This document shows, piece by piece, positions 45,578 to 56,118 of a DNA stretch of 64,000 bases (its first letter is position 1; each line of letters starts with the position of its first letter). The stretch comes from Oscillatoria salina IIICB1 (lineage in GTDB: Bacteria; Cyanobacteriota; Cyanobacteriia; Cyanobacteriales; SIO1D9). The stretch covers positions 42,042-106,041 of the forward strand of contig NZ_JAAHBQ010000011.1 in assembly GCF_020144665.1 (NCBI RefSeq), in the 5' to 3' direction. The position numbers and the translations under genes are program-made. The notes under the pieces are model-generated. The model did no database searches and was not told where the DNA came from. It was given only the letters and a program-made list of their open reading frames with translations.

Positions 45578-47386
45578 ATGGCAACTAATAGCAAAAACTT
45601 GTTTCACGAAGCAGCAAATGATCGCCAACTAGGCAAAAGCGAACAATATTTTACTAAATTTTGCCTCTATAACTTTTTCGGACAAAAAAAAGGCTACTAT
45701 CTTCATTTAGATACTTCTAACCCAAATGACAATCTTTTAGCTGAATACCAGCAAATAACCGAACAACAATATCAATCCTTAACTGAAATTACCCCCAGAC
45801 AATCAGCTACAGCAGTATATAACTTCGTCCTCGCCAATTTAGCAGCAGGAAAACTAACTACAGCCAAATACGCTTTACTCAGCACCTTAGACAAAACCTT
45901 AATCGAAAAACACGCCCAAGCCATTACCAAGCCAGAACTCGCTCAACTCAAAACTGATATTGAAATCATCATCAACAACCCAGAAACCCTACAAAACCAT
46001 GAATTATTTGTTCAAATTCCTGTTACCAAAAACATCTCCTTATTCGAGTTAATAAACCTCCTCGAAGAACACCGCAGCAGCATAATTATCAATCTCAAAC
46101 ATCTCCAAGAAAATTATCAGCGCAAAGGCATTAACCGAATCGAAGGTAGCCGAGATGAAAAAGGAAATTTACTCGAACCGACGTTAAAAACAGAAAACAT
46201 CGACAATGCAGAATACGTGCAAATGGGTTCTTTGGCGATTAATCGTCATACTGCCACAATCAATCTACTTTTGACCCGAAAAGTCCGATTAATCAACCCA
46301 GAAACTAACACGCCTATAACCGAAGTTGCTGGCGTACTTCTTACCGATTTAAACAAGTACAACGATTACACAATTGTTAGCAACGGCGAACTGCATATCA
46401 ACTCTTTGCAAGTCAAAATTAACAACAAAAAATTGCTTAATTTGCTGCAATCCAAAGGCGTTTTGGCTGCTGGCGAATTTGATTTTCGTACTGAATACGA
46501 AATCAAGTTAGATAATTTGCCGATAATAGCTTGTCAAGAAAATTATTCTCACCTGGATGGAGTCTTTGAGGAACTAGCAGCAATTAAAGTTCTTGCCAGT
46601 ATTATCTCAGCTTACTTACGAGACGACTCAGAAATATTTACTCAGGAACAGTTGCAAGAATTGAAGCAACATTACCTTTCCAAAAACCTTTATGTCAACT
46701 TCCCCACAACCACCGAATATGCTGACTTAGAAACCGCCCTAGCTAAAGGTGAAGTCGCCTCTCGAATTAGTTATAAAATCGATATCGGGAACAAAAATAT
46801 CCTCAACCTCAGCAAATTTTACTCAGCAAACCAATTCCTAAGCCGCATCTACGAAGCTTATAATCTAGAGACAGGCGAAAAAATATCTAAACCTAATTTT
46901 GCTGTCAGTTTAGATATTCCTCTTATCTTCGGACACAAAGACCTCTCGCGACGTACTAAATTTACTCAAGTTGACCGATTTATGCGACCTATTTTTGATA
47001 ACTTCCTCGGTATCGAAGATAATGGTTCTGTAGCGGCTATTTTAAGTAAAACTGGTGCAAATAGTTTGTTACGAGTTTTGCAAGCGAAATGGAAAGGAGA
47101 AGCGATAACTCGCGATGAGTTTGTGGAAGCTTTAGCCGCAGCAAAAAGTAAACTAGAGAAATATATCGAACAATTGTACCGAGAAAAAATTTCTCCTTTA
47201 GTGTTCTATATTGGTTCCACGGGACTTTTACCTGATGCAATGGATGCTACAGCTTATACGGCTGAAGAACTTAGTTTTCAGTATCCTGACTTGTCCTTTT
47301 CTAAACACGAGCGAGAGGGAATGTTTTTTGTAGTAGGTGAAACGATTATTAGCGTTTACCCAGAGAAGGAATATTACTCAAGATAA
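45578..47386 (+). CDS. Unrecognised 602-residue protein
   Basis: I do not recognise this protein. The ATG at 45578 has AGAGG upstream and is preferred to a TTG at 45557 inside the palindrome. It has no signal peptide or membrane segment and is rich in Asn, Leu, Lys and Glu. An early block (FTKFCLYNFFGQKKGYYLHLD) is followed by helical regions, a possible beta-rich middle (about 205-310: TATINLLLTRKVRLINPET, ELHINSLQVKINNKKLLN) and a late conserved-looking YIGSTGLLPDAMDATAYTAE. AT-rich codons and runs of A differ from the housekeeping genes around it, and it has no HIP1 octamer. It may have been acquired by transfer. Confidence 0.7.
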   Translation: MATNSKNLFHEAANDRQLGKSEQYFTKFCLYNFFGQKKGYYLHLDTSNPNDNLLAEYQQITEQQYQSLTEITPRQSATAVYNFVLANLAAGKLTTAKYALLSTLDKTLIEKHAQAITKPELAQLKTDIEIIINNPETLQNHELFVQIPVTKNISLFELINLLEEHRSSIIINLKHLQENYQRKGINRIEGSRDEKGNLLEPTLKTENIDNAEYVQMGSLAINRHTATINLLLTRKVRLINPETNTPITEVAGVLLTDLNKYNDYTIVSNGELHINSLQVKINNKKLLNLLQSKGVLAAGEFDFRTEYEIKLDNLPIIACQENYSHLDGVFEELAAIKVLASIISAYLRDDSEIFTQEQLQELKQHYLSKNLYVNFPTTTEYADLETALAKGEVASRISYKIDIGNKNILNLSKFYSANQFLSRIYEAYNLETGEKISKPNFAVSLDIPLIFGHKDLSRRTKFTQVDRFMRPIFDNFLGIEDNGSVAAILSKTGANSLLRVLQAKWKGEAITRDEFVEALAAAKSKLEKYIEQLYREKISPLVFYIGSTGLLPDAMDATAYTAEELSFQYPDLSFSKHEREGMFFVVGETIISVYPEKEYYSR

Positions 47387-47403
47387 ACACTAATTTAAAA
47401 AGC

Positions 47404-47425
47404 GTGCTTCCCAATTGGGAGGCAC
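47404..47425. terminator. Bidirectional terminator between convergent genes
   Basis: GTGCTTCCCAATTGGGAGGCAC is a near-perfect palindrome (one mismatched pair), 17 bases after the stop of the orphan gene and 50 before the end of the MBOAT gene. Plus-strand CTTTG follows; on the other side the complement gives TTTTTAAAT. Confidence 0.65.
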
Positions 47426-47474
47426 TTTGTTAAAATACATTTGCTACAGTCAACATTCAGTTATTTTTTTCTGA

Positions 47475-49016
47475 TCAAAAATCAAAGTAAATGTAGGGAA
47501 GTCCTCCTTCAGGGGCTAAAATCCAAACACAATAGAGACAAAGAGGAACTAAAATTAGCTTGATAGTCCAATTAAGTTGTAATTTCAAACCTCGCTGGAC
47601 AAAGTAAATTATGCTCATTGAGGAAATTAGTCCAGCAATGAGCAAAGCGACGCGATAGCGTTGTAAATTGAGTGCTTCGGCGTATACTTTCTGAGCAAAC
47701 TGAATATCGCCTGAATAGTTCCAGTAATGCTGAAAGACTAAGGTTGCTTGTTCGAGGTTAGGGAGTCGGAACCAAACCCAAGAGGTAAATACCATAATTT
47801 GAGTTAAAATCCAAGCAAACATGATGCCGAGAAAGCTTTGCCACCAAGAGGATATCCATTGCCAGCGTTTGCTGAAGGTTTCGGTGAGACGGTGTAGTGC
47901 TAAGGCGATACCGTGCAAAGCGCCCCAAACGACATATCCCCAAGCTGCTCCGTGCCAAATGCCGGCTATCAGCATAATTACGAACAAATTGAGACAAGTG
48001 CGTCCTAAACCTCGGCGGGAACCTCCAAGGGGAAAATAAAGGTAGTTACGCAGCCAATTACCGAGGGTCATGTGCCAACGCCGCCAAAAATCGGCAATGC
48101 TGGTGGTGAAGTAGGGAAAATCAAAGTTTTCTGGGAGATTAAATCCTAAGAGTAAAGCGCTACCGCGAACGATGTCTACATAGCCACTAAAATCAAAATA
48201 TAGTTGTAAGCCGTAAGCTAAGGTTGCTAACCATAAATCGCCACTACCTGCTCGCTCTAAATTTCCATAGCATAAATCGACATAAATAGCAAGGTTATCG
48301 GCAAGAAGTGCTTTTTTGAATGCACCAGAAGCAATTAACCAAAGACCTTCGATAGATTCATCAAAACTAATAAGTTGGTGTTGGGAAGTAAAGTGATGAA
48401 AGCGAGTGATGGGACCAGAAATTAGTTTGGGGAAAAATAATTTATAGCTAGTGAATTGTAGCAGTTGGCGAGCAGCAGGGGCACCGCGATAAACATCAAT
48501 AAGATAAGCGATACATTCAAAGGTAAAGAAAGAAAGACCGAGAGGAGCAATTACGCGATCGCTAATCCAAGTAGCACTTTGGGTAACAAATGACAAGTTC
48601 AATGGTGCAGCTAGGGAATTCAAAATAAAAGGGATATACTTGAAACCCACGAGCAACAGCACGTTGAGGATAATTCCTAGCCATAAAAGGTTACTGGTGC
48701 GACGATTCCAAAATCCCTGTAGCTGTTCCCACTGTTGGTTGGAAAGCTGACTATTTTCCGCTTGTATTCCGCCGATTTTGCTTTGGGATTCAATGGTACG
48801 AGCGAGGAAGAAGTTAATTAAGGTTATAGCTAGAAGAAGCGGAATATACCACCATTGTAAGGAAGCATAAAAGATAATACTGGCAATTAGCAGCAGCCAA
48901 AGTTGGAAATGCTGGCTTTTTTTAGGGGAATTTTTGGCTAATGCACGTCCTACTGACCAGTAAATTATTAGTAGGATTAACAGGAAAAGAGCGTAGATAT
49001 TGGAAACGAAGGTCAT
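47475..49016 (-). CDS. MBOAT-family O-acyltransferase (AlgI-like)
   Basis: 513 residues, mostly membrane-spanning. The MBOAT core has YLIDVYRG (about 171-178), FFPKLISGPI (194-203), DFWRRWHMTLGNWLRNYLYFPLGG (about 309-332, H315) and AGIWHGAAWG with the catalytic H355. AlgI-type MBOATs move acetyl groups across the inner membrane to a partner that acetylates an exported polysaccharide. The upstream gene on the same strand (49175-52162) encodes an SGNH-type protein that fits the partner role. Repeats (49021-49090) fill the gap between the two. Confidence 0.92.
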   Translation of the reverse strand: MTFVSNIYALFLLILLIIYWSVGRALAKNSPKKSQHFQLWLLLIASIIFYASLQWWYIPLLLAITLINFFLARTIESQSKIGGIQAENSQLSNQQWEQLQGFWNRRTSNLLWLGIILNVLLLVGFKYIPFILNSLAAPLNLSFVTQSATWISDRVIAPLGLSFFTFECIAYLIDVYRGAPAARQLLQFTSYKLFFPKLISGPITRFHHFTSQHQLISFDESIEGLWLIASGAFKKALLADNLAIYVDLCYGNLERAGSGDLWLATLAYGLQLYFDFSGYVDIVRGSALLLGFNLPENFDFPYFTTSIADFWRRWHMTLGNWLRNYLYFPLGGSRRGLGRTCLNLFVIMLIAGIWHGAAWGYVVWGALHGIALALHRLTETFSKRWQWISSWWQSFLGIMFAWILTQIMVFTSWVWFRLPNLEQATLVFQHYWNYSGDIQFAQKVYAEALNLQRYRVALLIAGLISSMSIIYFVQRGLKLQLNWTIKLILVPLCLYCVWILAPEGGLPYIYFDF

Positions 49017-49020
49017 TTTG

Positions 49021-49090
49021 GGGACTGGGGATTGGGGTTATCAGTTACCAGTTATCAGTTACCAGTTATTAGTTATCAGTTATCAGTAAA
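49021..49090. repeat. Heptamer repeat between MBOAT and DUF1574-like genes
   Basis: GGGGACTGGGGATTGGGG at the left, then (CAGTTAT/CAGTTAC)n, about seven copies. The words match those of the other arrays in the window. Confidence 0.85.
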
Positions 49091-49174
49091 GATTGGAGAT
49101 AACAAGCAATTAGCGAATAAACTGGTCGGGTGATAACTGTTAAATGCGGCTAAGTGCTAACTGTTCGCTGAAAA

Positions 49175-52162
49175 TTACTTAAACCAAGGAATTCTGGTAT
49201 CCTTAGCTAGTTGTTGGGAAACTTGATAAGCACCAAAACGATTGAGATGGCTGGGATCGGAGAATAATTCGTATTGAGTAGACCAACGCTGAGCGTAGTC
49301 AAGGAAAATTAAACCACGATCGCTGGCTTCTGCGAGCATATGAGTGCGAAATTTTTCTTCGTACTTGGTTCTTACTGGGTCAAGATATTCGTTAGTTAAA
49401 GGTGTATTGACGAAAACTAGCTGGATTGAGTGAGTTTGGAGAAAAGTGAGGAGTTCATTGAGAGCGGTATATTGTTGACCATCTAAGCCAAAAGAATCAT
49501 AATCGCGATCGTGAGCGCCAGTAACTCTGGGATGATTTTGATAGTATCTCTCAGGATCGAAACGAACCGATAGAGGTAGGAAACCATCATAATCAATCGA
49601 GACCAATTCTGATTCGGAGTTAGTAATTGCTAAATTCAGATCGGTGTAAGGATTAAGGAAAGGTAATTTTACGCTGTCGAGTAAGTCTTGTCGTAACCAA
49701 GTTTTAAGGAGTTCGCGTTGAGGGTAGAGGGAAGATAATTTTCCCAACGAGCGATTGACGATCGCTTCACGATCTTGAATAGTAGTAGCGAGAAAGTTTT
49801 GTGAAGGACGCGTCAGTTGGTTGTTAGACTTGAGAGCAGTCAAATCTTCGCCATGCAATTTTTGATAAGCAGCAGAAGTTGCGATCGCTTCGTAGGTGCG
49901 ATCTTCTCTGGAACTATTAAATGCTCTCGCACCATCAGCCCAAATTACTAGTTTTGGTAGTTGTTTTGGGGTCAAAACTCGGCGCAGTAATAAGTCTACA
50001 ACTTGTGCAGTTGCACCATTAATACCAAAGTTAAATACTTCGATGTTTGAGTAGCCTTCGGCGGCTAAAGCTGTTTCTAATGCTTTAGGATCGACTCCTC
50101 GCATAGCGCGAGAACTACCGACAATGAGAACATCCGGAGGACCTTCTTGAGCTACTCGTTGTTGATAAAGCGCTAATTTTTCGTCTACCAATCGATTGTT
50201 AAAAGAAGGAATATCCGATCGCGCTGCGGCTAAAATTGCTGCGGTTTTACCATTATTTCTCGAATCTAACAATGAGTTATTATCTTGCCAAAATTCGATT
50301 TTACTTTCTCCGGGACGAGTAAAACCACGAGCATCGAAATCAGTTTCTTCTTGTTGAGATAGGGACGAGGTTTCGGGAATATATAGTTCAGGTAAGGAGT
50401 TTTCCGCCGCCGTATTTAGCTCAGAGGAAACTGTAATTGATTCAAGGCTATTACCGACTAACCAATCAACGCTAGCTGCCAGTAACAATCCCAGAATAGC
50501 CCAGACTAAAGTTAATTTTAGTGATGGTCGTGCCGTAAAACTAGTTTGGAGATCGCGATCGAGATTGCTTTGGGAAAGAGAACGAACGAATAAACCCGAA
50601 CGACATAACCAATTGCTTAACGTTTGATTGACTTGTTCATACCAAAGGAGGCGAAAGCGATCGCGTTTTTGTGTTGGTGTTGCTTCTGGTGTAAATGTAG
50701 CTACACCAGCAGAAACTTTAGTTTTGGTACTATTGACTTCAGGAGGAACAGATTGAACTTCTTTCGCCGAGACAGCAGGTTGGCGTTTGCGACTGAGAAA
50801 ATCAACTCCGTAACTCCATAAAGGAGAAGATTGACCAGATCTGCGTCCGTAAATTCGTAAACCAGCCAAACCAGGAATTGCTAATTGGCGAAATAAATTT
50901 TCTACCTTTTTGATTACTTCTGCTTTTGGCGGACAGATGACTGCTTCAGTCATCACGTGTAATAAATCTTGTTTGCGGCAAAGTTTAGTTCGTACGCCGC
51001 CAGTAGCTAAACGATAATCTAAATCCGGATTGAGTAATTTTTGTAAGAGGAAACTGAGTGCTTCTCGATTTTCCTGTCTGGCTAAATCAAAGATAGAAGT
51101 TTCCCCACGATGATTGTTGAACTTGAGCCAATCAATCCAAACTAAAGTATCTTCACTATTCGTTGAGTGTAAATGTGGATTTTTGACACCATAAACCGTG
51201 TATGAGGTTATTCCTTGAGGAGCGAGATCCTCCAAAATTGGTGCAATATGGGTAAGTATCAGATGTTTATCAGGAGCAATACCTGAGTTTCTCGAAACCC
51301 ACCGACAAAACAAATGCAAAGTAGAATCTTTGACATTAGCACGCACTTCAATATCGAGAGCAGCTAAAGAGAGATTGAGCAAGCGAGTAATTGCCTCTAG
51401 ATCGCCCCATTTTGCCCAATCAGCGAGCAGATCCTGTTTGCGAGTCAAATCCACCAGCAACACCCAATCGGGAGCCGCTTCACCATCAACTTGAGAACGG
51501 ATGACTGCTTCGCGAAAACCGACTAAATCTAAATCTCGTAACCGTTTGACAATCGGTTCAGCGAACAGATGAGGATCGAGACTCCAGGGACAATTGCAAA
51601 CCAACCAGAGACGCTGCGAAGCACCACCATCAGGTAGTTTTTGCACCAACGACTTAACACTCACACCCCACTGAGAAAGAGATTCGCTCAGATAAATGGC
51701 GATCGCGTTTTTATCTCCCAAACGTGCCAAACTTTCGTAATTAGTAATAGTCGTTTTTTCCTCCCGATCGTGATTTCCTGGCAATTTTTGCTCATTTTCA
51801 CCTTCTGGGAAGCCAGAGGATTTTGACCTTAGCCGAGCTAAAACAATTGGCTCTATCCACTCAGGACGTTTTTCAGCGACTGCTTTGCCATAAATAATGA
51901 CCCGATGAATTAAAATTTCACCAGTCAGCGATTGTAGGATATCACTTCCTTGTGAGGACTTAAATACCTCAACTAATCGAGGTACAACTTGAACTGCTGG
52001 CGGACATTGGGAACCTTCACAAAGAATGTGTAAATTATTACCCCTAGTCCGCACCCGCAAACGTATTCTTATAGACAAACCAGACTCTTTGAGTGTCTGA
52101 TAGAGCCACTGAGAAAGTGATAATTGAGTCCCACTTGAATTTCTCCGATCCAGATCCAACAT
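49175..52162 (-). CDS. DUF1574-like protein: four N-terminal repeats, one membrane span, SGNH-like C-terminus
   Basis: 995 residues. Residues 1-460 contain four weak repeats of about 100 residues (around 14-106, 152-240, 255-347, 366-455), each with a helix, a strand pair such as LHILCEG, WLVCNCP or LHLFCRW, and a closing VYG or VLLVD strand. A single membrane span follows (549-570). The C-terminal half resembles SGNH acetyl-esterases/transferases: GSSRAMRG (682-689, nucleophile Ser), NFGINGAT and DPSHLNRFG (Asp969, His972). This predicts a cytosolic repeat region and an external catalytic domain. It precedes the MBOAT gene, so the pair likely performs glycan O-acetylation, like AlgI with AlgJ/AlgX. 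Confidence 0.82.
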   Translation of the reverse strand: MLDLDRRNSSGTQLSLSQWLYQTLKESGLSIRIRLRVRTRGNNLHILCEGSQCPPAVQVVPRLVEVFKSSQGSDILQSLTGEILIHRVIIYGKAVAEKRPEWIEPIVLARLRSKSSGFPEGENEQKLPGNHDREEKTTITNYESLARLGDKNAIAIYLSESLSQWGVSVKSLVQKLPDGGASQRLWLVCNCPWSLDPHLFAEPIVKRLRDLDLVGFREAVIRSQVDGEAAPDWVLLVDLTRKQDLLADWAKWGDLEAITRLLNLSLAALDIEVRANVKDSTLHLFCRWVSRNSGIAPDKHLILTHIAPILEDLAPQGITSYTVYGVKNPHLHSTNSEDTLVWIDWLKFNNHRGETSIFDLARQENREALSFLLQKLLNPDLDYRLATGGVRTKLCRKQDLLHVMTEAVICPPKAEVIKKVENLFRQLAIPGLAGLRIYGRRSGQSSPLWSYGVDFLSRKRQPAVSAKEVQSVPPEVNSTKTKVSAGVATFTPEATPTQKRDRFRLLWYEQVNQTLSNWLCRSGLFVRSLSQSNLDRDLQTSFTARPSLKLTLVWAILGLLLAASVDWLVGNSLESITVSSELNTAAENSLPELYIPETSSLSQQEETDFDARGFTRPGESKIEFWQDNNSLLDSRNNGKTAAILAAARSDIPSFNNRLVDEKLALYQQRVAQEGPPDVLIVGSSRAMRGVDPKALETALAAEGYSNIEVFNFGINGATAQVVDLLLRRVLTPKQLPKLVIWADGARAFNSSREDRTYEAIATSAAYQKLHGEDLTALKSNNQLTRPSQNFLATTIQDREAIVNRSLGKLSSLYPQRELLKTWLRQDLLDSVKLPFLNPYTDLNLAITNSESELVSIDYDGFLPLSVRFDPERYYQNHPRVTGAHDRDYDSFGLDGQQYTALNELLTFLQTHSIQLVFVNTPLTNEYLDPVRTKYEEKFRTHMLAEASDRGLIFLDYAQRWSTQYELFSDPSHLNRFGAYQVSQQLAKDTRIPWFK

Positions 52163-52442
52163 CGTAATTTGGCGATCGCGCTTTTTTATCTAACAATGAA
52201 AACTCCGCTCACATGATATAAGGATTCTGGTTATCCTGCCTAGATAAATCACTTTGGCGATTGGAGCGGGAAATAGGCAAAATCTTGTTTAACCCAGAAT
52301 TCTCAGCCAAAAAATTAATTATAGTTCTAAAATTTTTTACCACCCCCAGAAGTTTTTCCGCCGTAGAGTTTGGCGATCGCGCTTTTAAGAGTACACTACA
52401 AATGCAATTAACTTACCCAAGTTATGAGGAGAAATTTGTTTG

Positions 52443-52637
52443 ATGTCTAATTCCCAGTCTCCACTCCAGCTAGAAATCTGCTTAAGTTTGGCAGCAACGC
52501 CCTTTCTCTTGAGTATGATGGCAATCCGAGGATTGACCCAAGCACTTACCGATCTCGGCATTGCTTCTGAAGAAATCTTTCGCGGTGAGATTCTACCTGT
52601 ACTGCATTTTCCTAATCCGGAAGTTCCAGAACAGTAA
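52443..52637 (+). CDS. Small conserved cyanobacterial-type protein, unknown function
   Basis: 64 residues from the ATG at 52443, with GAGGAGAAA ribosome-binding site ahead. Sequence pattern: SPLQLEICLSLAATPFLLSMMAIRGLTQALTDLGIASEEIF, one amphipathic or partly membrane-bound helix pair, then GEILPVLHFPNPE. It is not a shadow of another gene, and the leader is good. No function is known. Confidence 0.65.
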   Translation: MSNSQSPLQLEICLSLAATPFLLSMMAIRGLTQALTDLGIASEEIFRGEILPVLHFPNPEVPEQ

Positions 52638-52951
52638 AGAAGACGACTCTCTCCTGACACTGAATCGCGCGATCGCCGTGTTCCCTTGTCGATCTTAACA
52701 AGGAAATGTTTTTGCTTCCCACGCCAAGGCGCTTGACAATCTCCCCAACTTACCCATACTAGCCCAAGCTAAACGCTGATAGGTTCGCAGTATCCTCAAG
52801 AGCGACAAACTTCCGAGCAGGGCAAGGGAATGGTACGCTCCTAGCAGCATTAAGTTTTTTTATTCAGTGTCAGGGGAAACTGCTGAATTAGAAATAAACC
52901 TTTAAGATCGGAAAATTGTAACTTAGGTAAGATTGGGTATAAACAGGTATT
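52638..52951. other. Intergenic region upstream of ppc
   Basis: 314 bases between the small gene and ppc. It contains a HIP1-type palindrome (near 52668) and no frame or clear hairpin that I can support. The ppc promoter should be near the right end, in the AT-rich stretch 52890-52945. Confidence 0.4.
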
Positions 52952-55900
52952 ATGAGTTTTCTTCTTTCTTCCTCAGAGCAGGAATTTAAGGTTCTTTCTA
53001 CTTCAGAACTTTTTTTACGCCATCGTCTTAAGTTAGTCGAAGATTTGTGGGAAGTGGTACTGCGCTCTGAGTGCGGTCAAGAAATGGTCGATTTACTGGG
53101 GCAGTTGCGATCGATGTCTTCTCCAGAAGGACAAGCAACCGATCTGCCTCAATCTTCTGTTCCTCAGTTGGTAGAAAGGCTCGATCTCGAAGCTGCTATT
53201 CGTGCTAGTCGCGCTTTTGCTCTTTATTTTCAACTGATTAATATCGTTGAAAAACATTATGAACAAAGGGAGCAACGGATTTCCCGACGAAATGCTCATC
53301 AAAAATTAACGACGAAGAATGCCAAATTAACTAATGGTAGGGCTGAGCAATCGCCAACTACAAAAGAAGTGGCGCAAGCTAACGAAGCGCTTGGCACTCC
53401 TGGGATCGATATGCTCGAAAAAAGTTGGCAGGATAGCAAAGGAGCCAATAAAAAAACCGGAACTTTTGAATGGCTATTTCCTTATCTCTACAAGCTGAAT
53501 ATGCCTCCGGGAAAAATTCAGGAGCTATTAGATAATCTAGACATTCGCTTAGTGTTTACGGCTCATCCAACGGAAATCGTCCGTCACACAATTCGCAACA
53601 AACAACGACGTATTGCTCGGATTCTCAAGCGACTCGATCTCGAAGAGGAGCAGTCATTAGAAGATTCTCAAGCATCTAATCAAGAGTTAACTACTTCCTG
53701 GGAAACAGACGAAGCAATTCAACAATTGATGGAGGAAATTCGTCTTTGGTGGCGCACTGACGAACTTCATCAGTTTAAACCGACTGTCTTGGATGAGGTG
53801 GATTATACTCTTCACTATTTTCAGGAAGTGTTATTTGAAACCATTCCCCAATTGTCGGTATTGCTCAAACAAGCTTTGGGAAATTCTTTTCCTGGTTTGC
53901 GTTCCCCGCGCAATAACTTTTGTCAATTTGGTTCTTGGGTAGGTGCAGATCGAGATGGAAACCCTTCGGTAACTCCTCAAGTTACATGGGCAACTGCTTG
54001 TTATCAGCGAGAATTGGTACTAGAAAAATATGTCAGGTCGATTAAGAGTTTGACAGATTTATTAAGCTTATCTCTTCATTGGAGCAATGTTCTGCCAGAG
54101 TTACTCGATTCTTTAGAGCAAGACAGATTGTTGATGCCGGAAGTTTACGAACGATTGGCAATTCGCTATCGTCACGAACCTTATCGGCTTAAATTAGCTT
54201 ACATCCAACAGCGATTGGAAAATACTCGCGATCGCAATCGTCGTTTGTCGGAACAAGAACCTCATTTTCCGCAAAAATCGGATCTCAATCCGAAATGCTT
54301 TTATGCTTCAGGAAAAGATTTTTTAGCTGAACTGCGCCTGATTCAACGCAATTTAGTGGAAACTAATTTAAGTTGCCGCGATTTGGACAATCTGATTACT
54401 CAGGTAGAGATTTATGGCTTTAAACTGGCGCAGCTAGATATGCGTCAAGAATCTTCTCGCCATTCGGAAGCGATCGAGGATATTGCTTGCTATTTGCAAC
54501 TAATCCACAAACCTTACAATGAGTTGAGTGAATCTGAAAAATCGCTCTGGTTAGCAACAGAATTACAAACTCGTCGCCCTCTAATTCCTGCGGAATTACC
54601 TTTTGCGGAGAGAACCTGCGAAGCGATCGCTACTTTCCGGATGCTACGACGACTACAGCAAGAGTTTGGGACGGAAATTTGCCAAACATATATTATCAGC
54701 ATGAGTGAGGATGTTAGTGACGTTCTGGAGGTGCTGTTATTGGCAAAAGAAGCTGGACTTTACGATCCAGCAACGGGAGTTAGTAGCGTTCGCGTTGTTC
54801 CTCTGTTTGAAACGGTGGACGATTTAAAACGCGCACCTAGTGTGATGCGTTCTTTATTTGAATTACCTTTGTATCGAGCTTGTTTGGCGAATGGATACGA
54901 TGGCGATGGAGAGCAAAAAGCTCCTCTACAACCGGCTAATCTCCAAGAGGTGATGCTGGGTTATTCGGACAGTAACAAGGATTCGGGTTTCCTCAGTAGT
55001 AATTGGGAAATTCATAAAGCCCAGAAAGCTTTACAGAAAGTAGCTTCGGAATATGGTGTGAATTTACGGATTTTCCACGGACGCGGTGGTTCGGTGGGAC
55101 GTGGTGGCGGTCCGGCTTATGAAGCGGTTTTAGCCCAGCCGACAGCGACGATTAACGGGCGGATTAAAATTACTGAGCAAGGAGAGGTTTTAGCTTCTAA
55201 ATATTCGTTGCCAGATTTAGCGCTGTATAACTTAGAGACAGTCACCACCGCAGTGATTCAGGCTAGCTTATTAGGAAGCGGTTTTGATGATATCGAACCG
55301 TGGAAAGAGATTATGGAAGAATTAGCCACGCGATCGCGTTGTGCTTATCGTTCTTTGATTTACGAACAGCCTGATTTTCTCGATTTCTTCCTCTCGGTAA
55401 CACCAATTCCAGAAATCAGTCAACTGCAAATTAGTTCTCGTCCTGCTCGCCGTAAAAGTGGTAAAAAAGATTTGAGTAGTTTACGTGCTATCCCTTGGGT
55501 ATTTAGCTGGACTCAAAGTCGTTTTCTTTTACCCGCTTGGTATGGAGTCGGTACTGCACTTCAGGAGTTTCTCAATCAAGAACCTGAAGAAAATTTGAAG
55601 CTCCTGCGTTATTTTTATTTCAAGTGGCCCTTCTTTAAAATGGCAATTTCTAAGGTAGAGATGACCTTAGCTAAAGTGGATTTACAAATGGCTAAACACT
55701 ATGTCCAAGAACTTTCGCCGCCAGAAGATTTAGAGCGTTTTGAGCGCGTTTTTGAGCAAATTGCTGAGGAATATCGCCTCACCAGCGATTTGGTTTTGAC
55801 AATTTCCGGTCACAAAAAGCTCTTAGATGGCGATCCAGATTTACAGCGATCGGTACAATTACGCAATGGAACCATTGTTCCTTTAGGTTTCTTGCAGGTT

Positions 55901-56041
55901 TCTTTATTAAAACGGCTTCGTCAGTACACCAAAGAAGCTGCTTCTGGTGTAATTCATTTCCGTTACAGCAAAGATGAGTTATTACGGGGAGCGCTGTTAA
56001 CTATTAACGGTATCGCTGCGGGAATGCGTAATACTGGTTGA
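52952..56041 (+). CDS. ppc: Phosphoenolpyruvate carboxylase
   Basis: 1029 residues, the length typical of cyanobacterial PEPC. Catalytic blocks: [11 protein letters not shown] (about 203-213), [27 protein letters not shown], and the Gly-rich loop [14 protein letters not shown]; it ends in MRNTG as in the family. It carboxylates PEP to oxaloacetate, feeding the open TCA cycle. The region at 105-165 ([27 protein letters not shown]) is a family-variable insertion. Single gene, tail to tail with sasA. Confidence 0.98.
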   Translation: MSFLLSSSEQEFKVLSTSELFLRHRLKLVEDLWEVVLRSECGQEMVDLLGQLRSMSSPEGQATDLPQSSVPQLVERLDLEAAIRASRAFALYFQLINIVEKHYEQREQRISRRNAHQKLTTKNAKLTNGRAEQSPTTKEVAQANEALGTPGIDMLEKSWQDSKGANKKTGTFEWLFPYLYKLNMPPGKIQELLDNLDIRLVFTAHPTEIVRHTIRNKQRRIARILKRLDLEEEQSLEDSQASNQELTTSWETDEAIQQLMEEIRLWWRTDELHQFKPTVLDEVDYTLHYFQEVLFETIPQLSVLLKQALGNSFPGLRSPRNNFCQFGSWVGADRDGNPSVTPQVTWATACYQRELVLEKYVRSIKSLTDLLSLSLHWSNVLPELLDSLEQDRLLMPEVYERLAIRYRHEPYRLKLAYIQQRLENTRDRNRRLSEQEPHFPQKSDLNPKCFYASGKDFLAELRLIQRNLVETNLSCRDLDNLITQVEIYGFKLAQLDMRQESSRHSEAIEDIACYLQLIHKPYNELSESEKSLWLATELQTRRPLIPAELPFAERTCEAIATFRMLRRLQQEFGTEICQTYIISMSEDVSDVLEVLLLAKEAGLYDPATGVSSVRVVPLFETVDDLKRAPSVMRSLFELPLYRACLANGYDGDGEQKAPLQPANLQEVMLGYSDSNKDSGFLSSNWEIHKAQKALQKVASEYGVNLRIFHGRGGSVGRGGGPAYEAVLAQPTATINGRIKITEQGEVLASKYSLPDLALYNLETVTTAVIQASLLGSGFDDIEPWKEIMEELATRSRCAYRSLIYEQPDFLDFFLSVTPIPEISQLQISSRPARRKSGKKDLSSLRAIPWVFSWTQSRFLLPAWYGVGTALQEFLNQEPEENLKLLRYFYFKWPFFKMAISKVEMTLAKVDLQMAKHYVQELSPPEDLERFERVFEQIAEEYRLTSDLVLTISGHKKLLDGDPDLQRSVQLRNGTIVPLGFLQVSLLKRLRQYTKEAASGVIHFRYSKDELLRGALLTINGIAAGMRNTG

Positions 56042-56118
56042 TTTAGTTGATGCGAACAACTCGAAAGGGATTTTTGAGTTCCCTTTCGAGCAATCAAAAC
56101 CTGAAAAGCGCGAGATTC

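Noticed and set aside
45578..47386. Prophage or integrated-element gene
   Set aside because: No integrase, structural genes or attachment repeats surround it; foreign origin remains only a composition-based idea.
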